Assembly (NCBI GenBank): GCA_963402885.1
Contig: OY727096.1
Span: 22,611,820 to 22,675,819, forward strand
Length of the DNA stretch: 64,000 nucleotides
Direction of reading: 5' to 3'
Source of the DNA: Antedon bifida
Taxonomy: Eukaryota > Echinodermata > Crinoidea > Comatulida > Antedonidae
Shown: positions 18,501-29,163 of the stretch, piece after piece
Layout: each line of letters opens with the position of its first letter
How positions within the stretch are numbered: the first letter of the stretch is position 1
Position numbers and translations under genes: made by a program
Notes under the pieces: model-generated
What the model saw: only the letters and a program-made list of their open reading frames with translations
Told to the model about the DNA's origin: nothing
The model's database searches: none

Positions 18501-21500
18501 CAGTATTCACAGCTGGTTTTAGGTTTAGTTTTTATTGTTTGGATTTATTTCCTATATTATTTAATTTTTTATTATTTTTTATTTCTATTATTTTTCTTTT
18601 ATACTCTTTATTTACTTTTACAAGGCAATGTGACTAAGCCCTATTAAGGGGGGACGATCTATTGGTTCTCGGAGGTGTTCTTTTAACTTCTACTAATATA
18701 CATGATTCAAATAATCACTCACCATGAGCATACCAAAGTCAGGGACATGACCTGTCATCCCAAACACTGTAGTTTTTAAGTATTTCTCATGTCCAGCTAA
18801 ATCGATAAATGTTATAACCTTGGATGACTCTTCACAAATTCGAACCCAGTCCAAGTTACCTCCTGAAAAACCATAATGCAATTTAATTATGTAAGAGGAC
18901 CAGGTTTAACAAAAATTAAATTAGACAATTAAAATGTTGATATTGTGTATGTCCAATTATGCATTCAATGGTGATCATTTTAAGGTATAATATATTAATA
19001 CTGTACAATACAATGAAACATGTGACCTTTTTACAATTATACAGCTGTGTAATGTAAGTGAAACAATGGTACAATAACGTGCACTAATATTATGCAAGTA
19101 AGTTTAAGTCTACTGACTTGCACAAACAATCAAATTTAATTATTTGAATTCAAGGTGACTTGGAAGAACAATAGTCCACATACAAAGTAATTAAACAGTT
19201 ATCAATCAATCAACTGCTTCTACAGTACCAGTAAAAAAAGGAATTTGTATCTATACCATCACTGTTGGCAGACCACAAACTCTTTGTTCAATCCTAGTAT
19301 AATAATTTGCTTCTTTGTTTTTTATATAATTTAATCACCATTTTATACATGTGATTTATTATAATTCTCAGAATTTTTATTGTATTACTGGTAAATAAAT
19401 GTTTATTTAAATGAATAATCAAACACTTGTTATTGTATAGTAGAACCTATATTAAAGTGACACTTTTATGACAGAACAAAGTGTCCCCTTAATAGTGTTC
19501 CATGAATAGGGGTTTGCCGTAGTGTTAAACATATTTTTCCCCTCACTCATTTTACATAAAAGTGTCACCTTAATAGGGGTGTCCTATGAATGGTGGTTTG
19601 CCGTAGTGTTAAACTTTTATTTCCCCTCACTCATTTTACATAAAAGTGTCCCCTTAATAATTGTCGTAGTGTTTAAACATATATTTCCCTCATTTATTTT
19701 ACATAAAGGTGTCCTCTTAATAGGGGTGTTCTATGAATCGGAGTTGTCATATATTTCCCCTGATTCATTTCACATAAAAGTATCCCCTTATATGGTGTTT
19801 TCTGATTCTACTGTAGTTACCGTGCGAATCAGGCTTATTGACGACTTTGCCTTGACTATTAAAACCAAGTATATCATTTCCAACACTGCTGGTTCTTCCT
19901 GATTCCATTTCATGTTTATGACGGAACAGCCTCTGTCGGGCCAATCCTCTGCCGTTATCCAGTTCACCGTGAGTGAGTACACCTAGGAGAGTGCTTTTTC
20001 CAGCATCTACATTGCCCACGACTGCCACTCTGTATAATAGAAACAAATTATTTTCATATTCAAAGCAAATCGCTAATTAGAGGATGGATAAACTATCTCA
20101 TGCTTATTTTTGAAGAGTAGGGAATGGAGTAGAAACAGTAGATCAGGATTGAACTAAGGGCTTTGGGATTGGATTGGAAGACAAGCATGTTAACCACGAA
20201 GAGATATTGATGATAAATGCCACCCTGAATTATGTAACAAAAACATTATTTTATTTATTTATTTTATTCAGTTCACAACCAACAGCAATGAAACTGCCAC
20301 TAACAGGTTGAATCTAACAGTAAACAGGTACTACTGTACTTTCTAAGCCACAAAATAAAACTGGATTTAGACACAAGTGCAATAGTTCTCAATTTCATTC
20401 TGATATGATTCCATTTTTATGAGAAATTTGTTCTTACCTGACTTCTAAGAAATCTTCTTCTTCTGCTCTACCTCTGATGAGAAGTTCTTTCACGATTTTG
20501 TTGTTTACTTGGCGTTCTCTTAACAACACAACATCTGCGTTTAGCGTATCTGCCATGCCTTTTATTGTTTCTAGAGATTTTGTCATTTCCTCTTCTGACA
20601 AGCCGTCTTCTGTTCCATCACCTTTTGAAATAATTTTACAACAAATTCTTATTAATGACATTTTTTGTTTTCAATAGTAAAGCTCTGTCTACACTATCCA
20701 ACTTTATGTGACAAAAAAAATGTGATGTGCCCATATATGACATGATGATGTCATATCACGACTATATTTGGGCATATCACTACCATATTTGGGCACATCA
20801 GACTTTTTTTGTCAAACTAGTTTGATAGTGTAGACAGAGCTTTAGTTAATATTGTTTACATTTGATAAATTGATAATAGTCAATAATAAATACTAATTTT
20901 TACCTCCTTGCCCCACTTCATATATAGCCTCACTGTGGCCATCTTTCAGTCGTTGTTCCAACTGTTTTAGTAAGTGCTCATACATTTCTTCATTCGGATT
21001 GACAAATCGCGTCTATAAAACACAATTTACATTATTATTATTATGATAATATATTCATTTATTTATATATATTTACATCACAGGCACACAATAATTAATT
21101 TATATAAATATATGTTCAAATGACGCCTTCTCATGAGTACCCCAGTTATTTTGATAAAAAATTTAAAAAAATGTATGGAAACTCCAGCGAATAAATTGAA
21201 GTGGAGTGAAAAAAAAAGAAAAAAGTCATCAACTGTGTTGATTAACTGTAAGTTTTAGTACCATACATAGCCTTGTTGGAAGTGTTTTATTTTAAGAGTA
21301 AGACTTATTGATTTATAAAAACTGTAATAAAAACAATAAGTGTTATTTAAGGTGAGTTAACAATGGATGATGAGAGCTTTTTTGGCCATTGGAATACAAT
21401 GACAACAATGAATGGATATCTGGACATAATGAATGAATCCTAATTTAGTGTACAACAATACAGAACAGTAACAATCGTCTCACACTGAGCATAGTAACTA

Positions 21501-22262
21501 AAGCTAGCCATGTAATACAGTACAGTATATGTATACATTTAAAAAAAAAACTGTATTATTGCGTAGAGAAACTCTGTTGGCCTTATTTATAAACTGTATG
21601 TATAAATAATGCATATAAAATTTACAAGAAACAATGTATTATTACTTCAAGATGGGAGTGTATGGAATAATTAAAATTTGTTAATTAATTAAAAGTTTTA
21701 CTTTGAAATTTAGAATTATATAGTGCAGTGAACAGCCAGTGATCAAGGATTACTCATATATTAGAATATCTCTATGGTTTACCATAGAGTATTCTATGGT
21801 TGACATCTAATCCATAGTATTGCACAACACTTCATCATCATTACTTTAAAGTTTGCGATGACTCAACTAAGAGAGATCATTTCCTGTCGCTGGCAATGAT
21901 GTGAAAAATTACGTATACATACAGAAGAGGAAGAATTAAACAATTAAAATCTTATGTAATATAATCTAAAGTATTGATGTTCCAACTTTTTTATATAAGG
22001 GCAAATTACTGTACAAGTTAGAATGAATTTATATCTTTAATCTTGCATATAGTATTAGTAACTTAAACGGTTTCTTTAAGTAATGTAAAAATCATACCTT
22101 AGAACAATTCTTTGCCAATATGTGGTCTTTCCCGAATAAATCGACATCATCAGGGGCAAAAAGACTTGCCGCCTTTTCTGGCATATCAGGAGTCGTTGGC
22201 GATTGCAAGTTTTCTGGACTCAAAGAGTCTGGCATAAAGTTAGTGACAATAGCTGCACACAT
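15533..22262 (-). CDS. GTPBP1: GTP-binding protein 1 (GTPBP1-type translational GTPase), 11 coding exons
   Basis: Coding exons from 5' to 3' (minus strand): 22098-22262, 20904-21012, 20438-20621, 19821-20029, 18723-18862, 18047-18285, 17553-17697, 16908-17090, 16432-16570, 15989-16130, 15533-15869. They total 1992 nt, 663 residues plus stop, with every phase matching, close to the roughly 670 residues of vertebrate GTPBP1. The family is related to EF1A/HBS1 GTPases and acts in translation, ribosome rescue and exosome-linked mRNA decay. Motifs seen: G1 GNVDAGKS (158-165), G3 DLAGH (243-247), G4 TKID (299-302), VSNVTG (356-361). The EF-Tu-like beta-barrel domains follow ([37 protein letters not shown]). 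The tail is divergent, rich in Arg/Gly and His (from about residue 575). One extra Gln relative to vertebrates arises at the exon 8/9 junction. Start ATG at 22262 is the first in a proline-rich N-terminus; an AATAAA lies at 15452-15447 on this strand. GTPBP2 is the alternative, but the tail and core wording fit GTPBP1. Confidence 0.93.
16165..16400. mobile_element. Dispersed repeat (GGATCAAACACAT family) in GTPBP1 intron
   Basis: Contains TTTCTATAGCGCCC, AATCATGCTCAAAGG, ACATTATTACCCCCG, TTTTTTGGATCAAACACAT, ATACTCCCATAATGCAAC and CTTGCCTAAGGATACAATC. A second shorter copy lies at 46705-46830. The wording is that of a widespread SINE-like family in marine invertebrates (from general recognition); it has no coding capacity. 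Confidence 0.6.
17158..17431. mobile_element. CAGTAGAACC-family MITE, complete copy in GTPBP1 intron 7
   Basis: Inverted ends TACAGTAGGACTC...and ...GAGGTTCTACTGTA, each followed inward by GGACACC-type motifs. Flanked by TA, consistent with Tc1/mariner mobilisation. Confidence 0.8.
17766..18020. mobile_element. CTCTCCCAATACCGG-family MITE in GTPBP1 intron 6
   Basis: Left end CCACTCTCCCAATACCGGACTCTC; right end GTCCAGCATTGGGAGATTTGAC. About 250 bp. A second copy lies at 57290-57461, and a fragment (GGATGGATAAACTA) recurs near 20085. Confidence 0.7.
19437..19815. mobile_element. CAGTAGAACC-family MITE with internal tandem units, ending at a GTPBP1 splice donor
   Basis: Left end TAGTAGAACCTATATTAAAG, right end CTGATTCTACTGTA. 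Inside are four imperfect units of TTTCCCCTCACTCATTTTACATAAAAGTGTC followed by CCTTAATAGGGGTGT and GCCGTAGTGTT. On the minus strand it begins 5-6 nt inside intron 4. Confidence 0.8.
20080..20215 (-). repeat. Possible tRNA-derived SINE remnant in GTPBP1 intron 3
   Basis: On the minus strand GGTTAACATGCTTGTCTTCC is followed about 30 nt later by TTAGTTCAATCC, resembling a degraded tRNA A-box/B-box region. No foldable intact tRNA. Confidence 0.3.
20679..20844. mobile_element. AAGCTCTGTCTACAC-family MITE, complete copy in GTPBP1 intron 2
   Basis: Ends TAAAGCTCTGTCTACACTAT / GATAGTGTAGACAGAGCTTTA, TA on both sides. Core GTGCCCATATATGACATGATGATGTCATATCACGAC. It ends about 60 nt from exon 2 and starts about 60 nt from exon 3. 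Confidence 0.9.
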
Positions 22263-22753
22263 TTTGAGTTTTCAATCAGATGATCAGTAAAAAATTTGAC
22301 TAGGCCTATTATTTATTAAAATTATTTAAAACAATCCGTTTGTAATTTTATAACGTCCTACATTTGAAGCAAAATATTGTAAAATATATTGTCCTGCACA
22401 GCGATAGTTGACGACGTACACCCATAGACTTCTTCTATGCTAAAGTTGGCTTCCCATCCTGTTATCAAGTTAATTGAAAACAACGTTAATTACTTAATTT
22501 TCAAATTGTAGATTTTAATAATACATTTTACTTAAATTAGGGTATACTTTTTTTATAATTTATATTATTATTACTAATTAGGCTAGACTTCTTCTAGTAG
22601 AGGCTATACTGTATCTAAAAATCAAATTAAAATAGGCCTAGGCCTAATCAATAACAGGTTCTAATAACATACTATACTTGTACTAATTTTGGATAGAGAT
22701 ATATTGGCCTACAGAATGATTAATAAAGTCTAGGCTAGGCCTAGCTATGTTAC

Positions 22754-23160
22754 CTTCTTGCTGTTTCTCGATGTCCACGTATACGGCCCGGGTCAAGTTT
22801 AACCAATACGGCGGCGTGCTCTCACCCAAGCTTAGGCAGCTGTTAATATTAAAAGAGTAATCTATTCTTAGTACCTTCGACGAAAATTATAAATAACGTG
22901 AAAAGGGGTTGACACTTCTTTTATACTACACGATGATGCAACCCAGTGAAAATCGTTGCATAAATTCTCAAAGAAAGTAAACAAATTATTGGTTCCCAGG
23001 TCTTGTTAATTTGTCATGTTTTTGTTGCAAGCCGATGTCATCACTTTGATAATGATGAAGAACGCCCTCAATAACTTACCTTTGATTTTTCAGTACGTCG
23101 CGCGTAGAACTGCTGTTAGTAGGGGAGGGGGAGGGGGAGGGGTTGGTGGGTATCAATCAG
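22754..23160 (-). promoter_or_regulatory. Candidate GTPBP1 promoter and noncoding first exon(s)
   Basis: Upstream of the GTPBP1 start this stretch is richer in G+C and CpG than its surroundings. A strong minus-strand donor (CAAAG|GTAAGT) has its exon edge at 23080, with a C/G-rich run on the far side (23120-23145, repeated GGGGAG on the plus strand) that could be a core promoter. A second weaker donor (GAAG|GTAACA) has its edge at 22754, preceded by a CCAAT-box-like ATTGG and CGCCGCC. Either could close a 5'-UTR exon spliced to the coding exon ending at 22262. This is inference from splice consensus only. Confidence 0.35.
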
Positions 23161-23995
23161 ATCACCGTTATCTTTGGGAATCGATTTCCTAAGATCTGAT
23201 ATTTGGCGGACATTGTAGGCAAAAAGGTCAGACTAGTAACAGTTATTAAATTAAGACTAATTATTTCAAATAGAAGATTGGCCTACTAGGATTAAAATTA
23301 ATTACTCCATTATACGCTTTAGGGGACAGAGAGAGTGGATAGGCCGACCGATTAATCCACCACCACCCCTAAATTTTGGAATACAATAATCAAAGTTCAT
23401 TATCAAGTTCAGTAACTAATTTTTAGGCCCTCCATCACATCCCAGCACACCGTCGAATCCATGCTTGTCACCTTGAAAGAGCACAATGAATTATAAATAT
23501 TATATAGACTTTCTTAAATACAGAAATTAATTACGGTAACACTACTATCCAAACAACAACGAGGGAATATAACAAATATTATAAAGTGCGCGCTGTCATC
23601 CTCTCTGCAAAATAATTTCATTAATATAATATGATATATCGATGTTTCCGCTTGGTCGTCAAAAACAGTTTTCTACTGTTTAATCCCTCGTTCAAATATA
23701 GCACAACCACAGAATACAAAATAATGTCTGTATCCGTTCTCCAACACTATTTTAACTATTCAAATGTTTATTCCGAACTACCAATTGGCGACCGATACCT
23801 ACCAGTCCGGGGGGTTGTTTTTTATCTACTCGTCGTTGGATTTAAGAAAATTTAGATTCCTTGTTTTTGAGTCACGCTTCGTTGATCGCTATTGAGTTCA
23901 TTATACATCGTTCATTTTCCGTTTTCATCATGGAAAAGATTCAGCACTTTTAAAATTCATCATTGCGATTTAAAAAATGTGGATTTATATATTCT
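23161..23995. other. Flank upstream of GTPBP1; no gene recognised
   Basis: Mixed sequence without convincing coding potential; the open frame 23631-23855 has no family resemblance. Confidence 0.4.
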
Positions 23996-24012
23996 TTTTG
24001 TTGACAAATTTT

Positions 24013-24135
24013 GAAGGATGCTAGATACCCGGATGAAATGAAGATTCATAAAAGGATATTATGCCAACTCGAATTATTTTGCTACCACATGATGGAGGAA
24101 TCACCATGGTTATCTGTGAGGGACGCGTACTACTG
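24013..24135 (+). other. Unrecognised protein-like open segment
   Basis: After a T-rich tract and AG (about 24015) a frame of 40 codons reads DARYPDEMKIHKRILCQLEL and on to a stop just after a possible donor (TTATCT|GTGAGG). Composition is less AT-biased than the surroundings and it looks protein-like, but I do not recognise it and it could be chance or an old exon. Confidence 0.2.
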
Positions 24136-25537
24136 ATGTTTTGAGATTTAGAATTGGTTTATAAATTTAACTTCACGATTATCATTATCATCAAGAAGAT
24201 AACATGTTCGTGAATCTGATCTATTTCAATAAATATGTGGAATTATTTATTTTCGATAACATTTTGGATTAGGCCTACATGTCATAGCGTGCTTTACACC
24301 TGTTGGTTTGCCTGACAGCAATACTTTGATTGATGACGTCAAAATGTCAATCATCACATCGTTAATTAAGGAGATATTTAATTTTCAAAGTGGAAAGTAT
24401 ATATGATGAGATTATACCAATGTTCATTTGGAATAATGTTATATTGATTGAAAGGTATGTGACGTATCATCAATGATTTTTAGTATGTGTTGAGTCATAA
24501 AAATACACGTGTTAGGTAGATAAATGCATTTAGTGGTACTTGACAAGTATATTAAAAATAAAATGCATGCAATATTATATAACACAATCACCACTATCTT
24601 ACAATTTTAGATGATAACCTGATCTATATTTACTTTTCAATTTTCAAGTCAAAAGTACTACTACCGTGCCTGTTATATTAGTGTGATATTAATATTATTT
24701 ACTCGTCGATCGTATTTTTAGAATAAAAAAGATTAATTCGAGATAATAAACCGATTTTAAGAAAATAAACAGAATGAATATTAAATGCTGGGAAAGATAA
24801 CAAATTGGCATTTTAAAATAAGAAATGTTATCAGCTTAAAAAAGGATACAGCAATGCGTGTGTTAAAGTATGCTTTATCAATGGTCTATTATTCTTCGAG
24901 GGGGCCTAACTGCGTTCCTAAGCGTCTACGAAGCATACTTATAATCGCATCACCACAAGGATGTCCCGTAACAAAATCTATTAATAGAATCAACCGCATG
25001 CTGCTCCGGTCATTTCCGAACGACGATTCGGGTACACTTTTAATATTAAAAATGTTCGTATACCCGTATTTTATATGGTAATTGCATGCCAGGTAACATC
25101 ATATCAGAATGATAATCCAAATATTGAAGAATTGAATTGAAGCAAAAATCTAACAATCAATACACACTTTTAATTTTACGGAGAGATTTTTAATTCGGTA
25201 TTTTAACTATTTTTAGCTTTAAATGTATTCTATAAGTATTTTTAATATTTAATTAATTTAATAATTAATGTATTTTAATCATATCAGTGCCAAGGAAGAC
25301 ACATTTTCGAAAACGATCGTCTTTACATTTCGACGATTAAAGGATGCCTATAGGCCTACTAATACTAGAGCATATTTAACAAATTTGCAGAATAGCGCTC
25401 AAATTTAGGATTTATAATACTTTATAATACATCTATTAATTAATTAATTTTAATAATGTTAACATTATTACGTCGTTGTTTTTAATTGAGAATTACATTA
25501 TTTATACCCATTCTAGTTCGTGCTTAATTCTTCCAGC

Positions 25538-25650
25538 TGTGTGTTTCCATGCCAACGTTGTACGTTACAGTCTCCATTAGCGGGATTTTTGTCGTCCTGG
25601 GGGTAATTTGTGTGCCAATAAAATGCTGTTTTGTGAGATATTATGACAGG
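25538..25650 (+). CDS. Candidate exon encoding a transmembrane segment, unknown product
   Basis: Bounded by a pyrimidine-rich acceptor (AATTCTTCCAG) and a donor (GACAG|GTACGA). The open frame reads from LCVSMPTLYV through a 20-residue hydrophobic stretch (ISGIFVVLGVICV) to a Cys/Arg-rich end (KCCFVRYYDR), as at a membrane/cytoplasm border. It could be internal or could start at the ATG inside. No partner exon was identified, so this may be a lone or decayed exon. Confidence 0.3.
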
Positions 25651-26077
25651 TACGATTTTAGTTGTCGTCACATTCTATGAAATATCGTTGTTAAGAAGCA
25701 GCGTCCAGCGATTTGAATTGAATGTCCGATAACCGATTCCCTGAACGGACTTCTGTGAACAGATTCCAAAAAATGTCAAATAATTTGATATTTGATTGAT
25801 TGTTTCAATAATCACTGCTATTTATACTTAACGTATTTATTAATATTAGGCATAATTATGGTACCTGCGATTAGGACGTAACAACACCACTTGATCACGA
25901 GTTTTTGGTATATTATCATGCAATATGTGCGTATACATCGTATACAATAGAGTGTAAATTTATTTTGTTTGTTATACTCGGGTTCGAGAGTCGATGGGCG
26001 GATTTTTTTCATTCTACAGATTTTCTCATCTTAACCGTTTAAAAATTAATTAATTTCCAGAGACCCGGTATCATTCA

Positions 26078-26136
26078 GTTTGAGTATGGAGGTATAAAAA
26101 TAGTATATAATATTTTTATACCTCCATGGTTTGAGT
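26078..26136. mobile_element. 43-bp palindromic mini-element with perfect 8-bp target duplication
   Basis: Element 26086-26128: arms ATGGAGGTATAAAAATA and TATTTTTATACCTCCAT around GTATATAA. Flanks 26078-26085 and 26129-26136 are both GTTTGAGT. Eight-bp duplications are typical of hAT transposons. A sister copy lies at 33871-33905. Confidence 0.8.
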
Positions 26137-26160
26137 TTCTCCGTACTTTAGTAAATTATC

Positions 26161-26205
26161 ATTCATTCGTTCGTTCGTTTATTCATTCATTCATTCATTC
26201 ATTTG
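26161..26205. repeat. ATTC microsatellite
   Basis: Consecutive ATTC/GTTC/ATTT tetranucleotides. Confidence 0.9.
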
Positions 26206-27240
26206 TCTTTATCGGCTTACTTTATCCATAGTAGGCCCAATGGGTGCGGCGTTTTAACGGTTGGTGATTGATTTAATACATTTATAAAATCGTAGGAATC
26301 AATTATGTCCTCATCAAATTTAATATAAGGCGTGGTGATGTTAACTTTTTTAGCCTGAAACATTTAAACATGGTTTGAATGTGTTTTAGGCATCGGATCG
26401 GAGTATGAGAGGTCGTATTTGTGTATGATTTTGTAGCGCTGTTGCATTCCATTGGTGGCCAACGCGATGTCTTTTTGGAAGTAAAGTATACTTTATACCA
26501 TCCGAATAACTTTCTAATAATAACACAAGAATTAGGGAGGCGTACATTATTCGAACAAGACGCGTGCCGGGCTCAGTAAATTATTGGTAGTTTTATCTGC
26601 AGCCTTAAAACAATTCTCGTTATTAAACTTCACAATAGTAAGCCTAGCCTATATGAAGTTATAATTAAGTTTTCATAATTTATTAATTGTTATGTTATGG
26701 GTAACCGTATAGTTTAGTTGTTCTTTGGTTACAGGTGCCATTATTCTTTGTTAAGCCCTAAAACCCTTATGCAAAACATGCAGATATTATCATAGGCCTA
26801 ATAAAGTAAATTTCAATATTTGAAATTCAAAAAGATATACAATTTTTAACGTTAAAAATTGTATTTTTAAATTATTGTTTGAAGGTTTGCAAAATCAAAT
26901 GTTATATAAAGTTTGTAATATACGTGGTGTACCGCACGCAAACTTTATATCAATATTTTAAAATTGTTTCCCACATGCCAAATTCTTGCTGCAATTTGCT
27001 TTCGACAAGTTAAAAAAACGCAACACCACCCTCTATAAATACAGTAACGTTATTAGCTATTAGGTGGCGCTATTAAACATATTGTTTTTGTCAGGAGGTG
27101 TCAGCAGCAGGGTTTGAAAGCTTACTTTGTTTATTTAATTGTTCTAACATTTTTATTTGATTAAATAGAGTAATATTATTTCTTTGCTATTTGTAGCGAT
27201 AATTTTGTTTCTAATAAACCGTTCCGTTATCTCATGGCCA
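26206..27240. other. Noncoding stretch upstream of the candidate gene
   Basis: Nothing recognised beyond a short inverted phrase TACAATTTTTAACGTTAAAAATTGTA at about 26835 and a paired AACTTTATAT / ATATAAAGTTT phrase near 26900-26950. Confidence 0.4.
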
Positions 27241-27597
27241 TCATACTCCCATATATAAAACAGAAGTCATGAATTTGTCAGCATCTGAAATTTGTTGCTT
27301 ATGCCGCCCTCTACAGATCACCAAAGTTTTTCACGTCACGTGTTGCGCCCAATCAGACGACAACTTAGATTTAGCGCACGGCGATTTGAGTTTGAATTTT
27401 GGTAGGAAAAATAAGATCAATTTTCATTTATATTTTCACAATTGTCACCAATTTTATTATACATTATTGTGTCTAGACTATGTTTCTTATAAAAAATGTA
27501 TAATAATCTCTTCAGTTTTAACTATATTTTATAAATTAATTCAGCACCCACACTACTCACTTTTGCACCACTCTCACGAACTAACTCACCTCAGCAG
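27240..27597 (+). promoter_or_regulatory. Candidate promoter and 5'-UTR exon of an unidentified gene
   Basis: A TATATAAAA sequence (27251) precedes a GC-richer patch with a GTCACGTG E-box (27334-27345) and CCAATC (27349). A consensus donor CAGCAG|GTAAGG follows at 27597/27598. An open frame (27269 on) may be coding or leader. Inference from motifs. Confidence 0.35.
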
Positions 27598-27659
27598 GTA
27601 AGGTCAGAGTCCAGCACGTCTGCTGGTCTGACGCTTTCAACTAGCCTAGGATATTGATA

Positions 27660-29163
27660 AATAAATATACAGTCATTAATCATAGAAGTTATGTTAGACC
27701 TATATCCATTAATAACAATGTTTACGCCTTTTAAAATATCTTCTTTATACTAATACTCCATGAATAAATATTTAAAAAAGAGAATTTTATAAACGTATTT
27801 GTTGGTAACAGTTATAACCAGTGTGTGTTCCACCACCACCTTCCCCTTCCTATTTGAAAAGGTGGTTTCCACTCTTCCCACCACCCACCTGCATGTGAAA
27901 TTGGCCCACATGTTTTTTATGTTTGTTTTTGTAGGAAATAAACAACGAAAAAGAAAAGTTTGCCAATATTTTCATTTTCTTGAGTTTATATATTTTACGA
28001 ACCATGACCTCCATAATGGTAATGCTTAGGCCTGTATTATGACTGGCTAAGCTACCACATACATATGACCTGCCAATCTTGAGTTGATCATGTGAAATGT
28101 TACTTTGCATATGTGATTAAAATCTAGTTTACCAAAATCCTGCACCAAAATTTGGTGCTGATGAAAAACCATGTAATACATTGTTTCTGGCTTTACATAC
28201 AAATATCATTCTTAAAATTATGATCCAAATTTGAAGAAAACATTTTGCTTGGAGAAACACAAATTGTAAATTGATTTAACTTGTATAGAAGTGGAAAGGG
28301 GCACGTTAAAGGAAGTACATGTGAGAATGTTCAATGATATAAGTAAGTGGCCCCTAATGTAATTAAGTATTTAAGATTCTAAAGTTGACGTTAATTCATG
28401 AATATTCTATACAAGATCGCAATGTAACATAAACCACAAAATGACCGACTTGTTTTGAAATCGTAGCCCTTGCCCTTAGTTGTAGTAGTAAGAATTTGAA
28501 GTAAACAGTTATACAAACACTGTTGATCAAATGAAAATCTTGCAACCATAGTGGACTACTCAAATTTCTTGCACCTAATGACTCAACTGTGGTTGCTATG
28601 GATGGGACAGGTTGCTATGCAGCTGTTTAGGAGTGGAGATGACAGCAGGTAGTTGTTGAGTGGTCTCATGAATATCCGAAAAAAAAAAGTGAAATAGAAT
28701 GTGTAGGATAAAAATTTAATAGGTTTTATGTAACAAGATTGTAATTTACATTCACATCTATTTATAATAAACAATATTTTTTTTAACGTTTTCCAGCAAT
28801 ATTGATGGATAAATGAACCTGTTGCACAACTAATTTACTTTAGCCTACATATCATGTCTTATTTTGATTTTTAATACTAAATATTGAAATGCTTTATTTG
28901 TCCATTATCATAATAAAATAACATTAGAAATTCATCTTAAAGATTGGCAAATATTAGTACGATAAAAAACATTAAATATAAAATTCACCTCCTTGATGAT
29001 TAGTTTTTCTTCCATTCACTTTTATTCATAGGTGCACTTGGCACCTTTTTCTCGTTACCCAAAGTTAGTTTACCAAAAACACATAATAGCTAAAACTTGT
29101 TTTAATATGAGAATTTAAATATTCTATTAAATGTAATTATATTATTTTTCAGTTATCTTTCAG
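27660..29163. other. Putative first intron of the candidate gene
   Basis: No repeats or coding signals beyond simple sequence and CACC-rich patches near 27830-27890. Confidence 0.35.

Noticed and set aside
19522-19902. 126-codon plus-strand open frame
   Set aside because: Made of tandem MITE units running into the antisense of GTPBP1 exon 4.
20080-20215. Functional tRNA gene
   Set aside because: Only B-box-like wording; no acceptor stem or anticodon arm can be folded.
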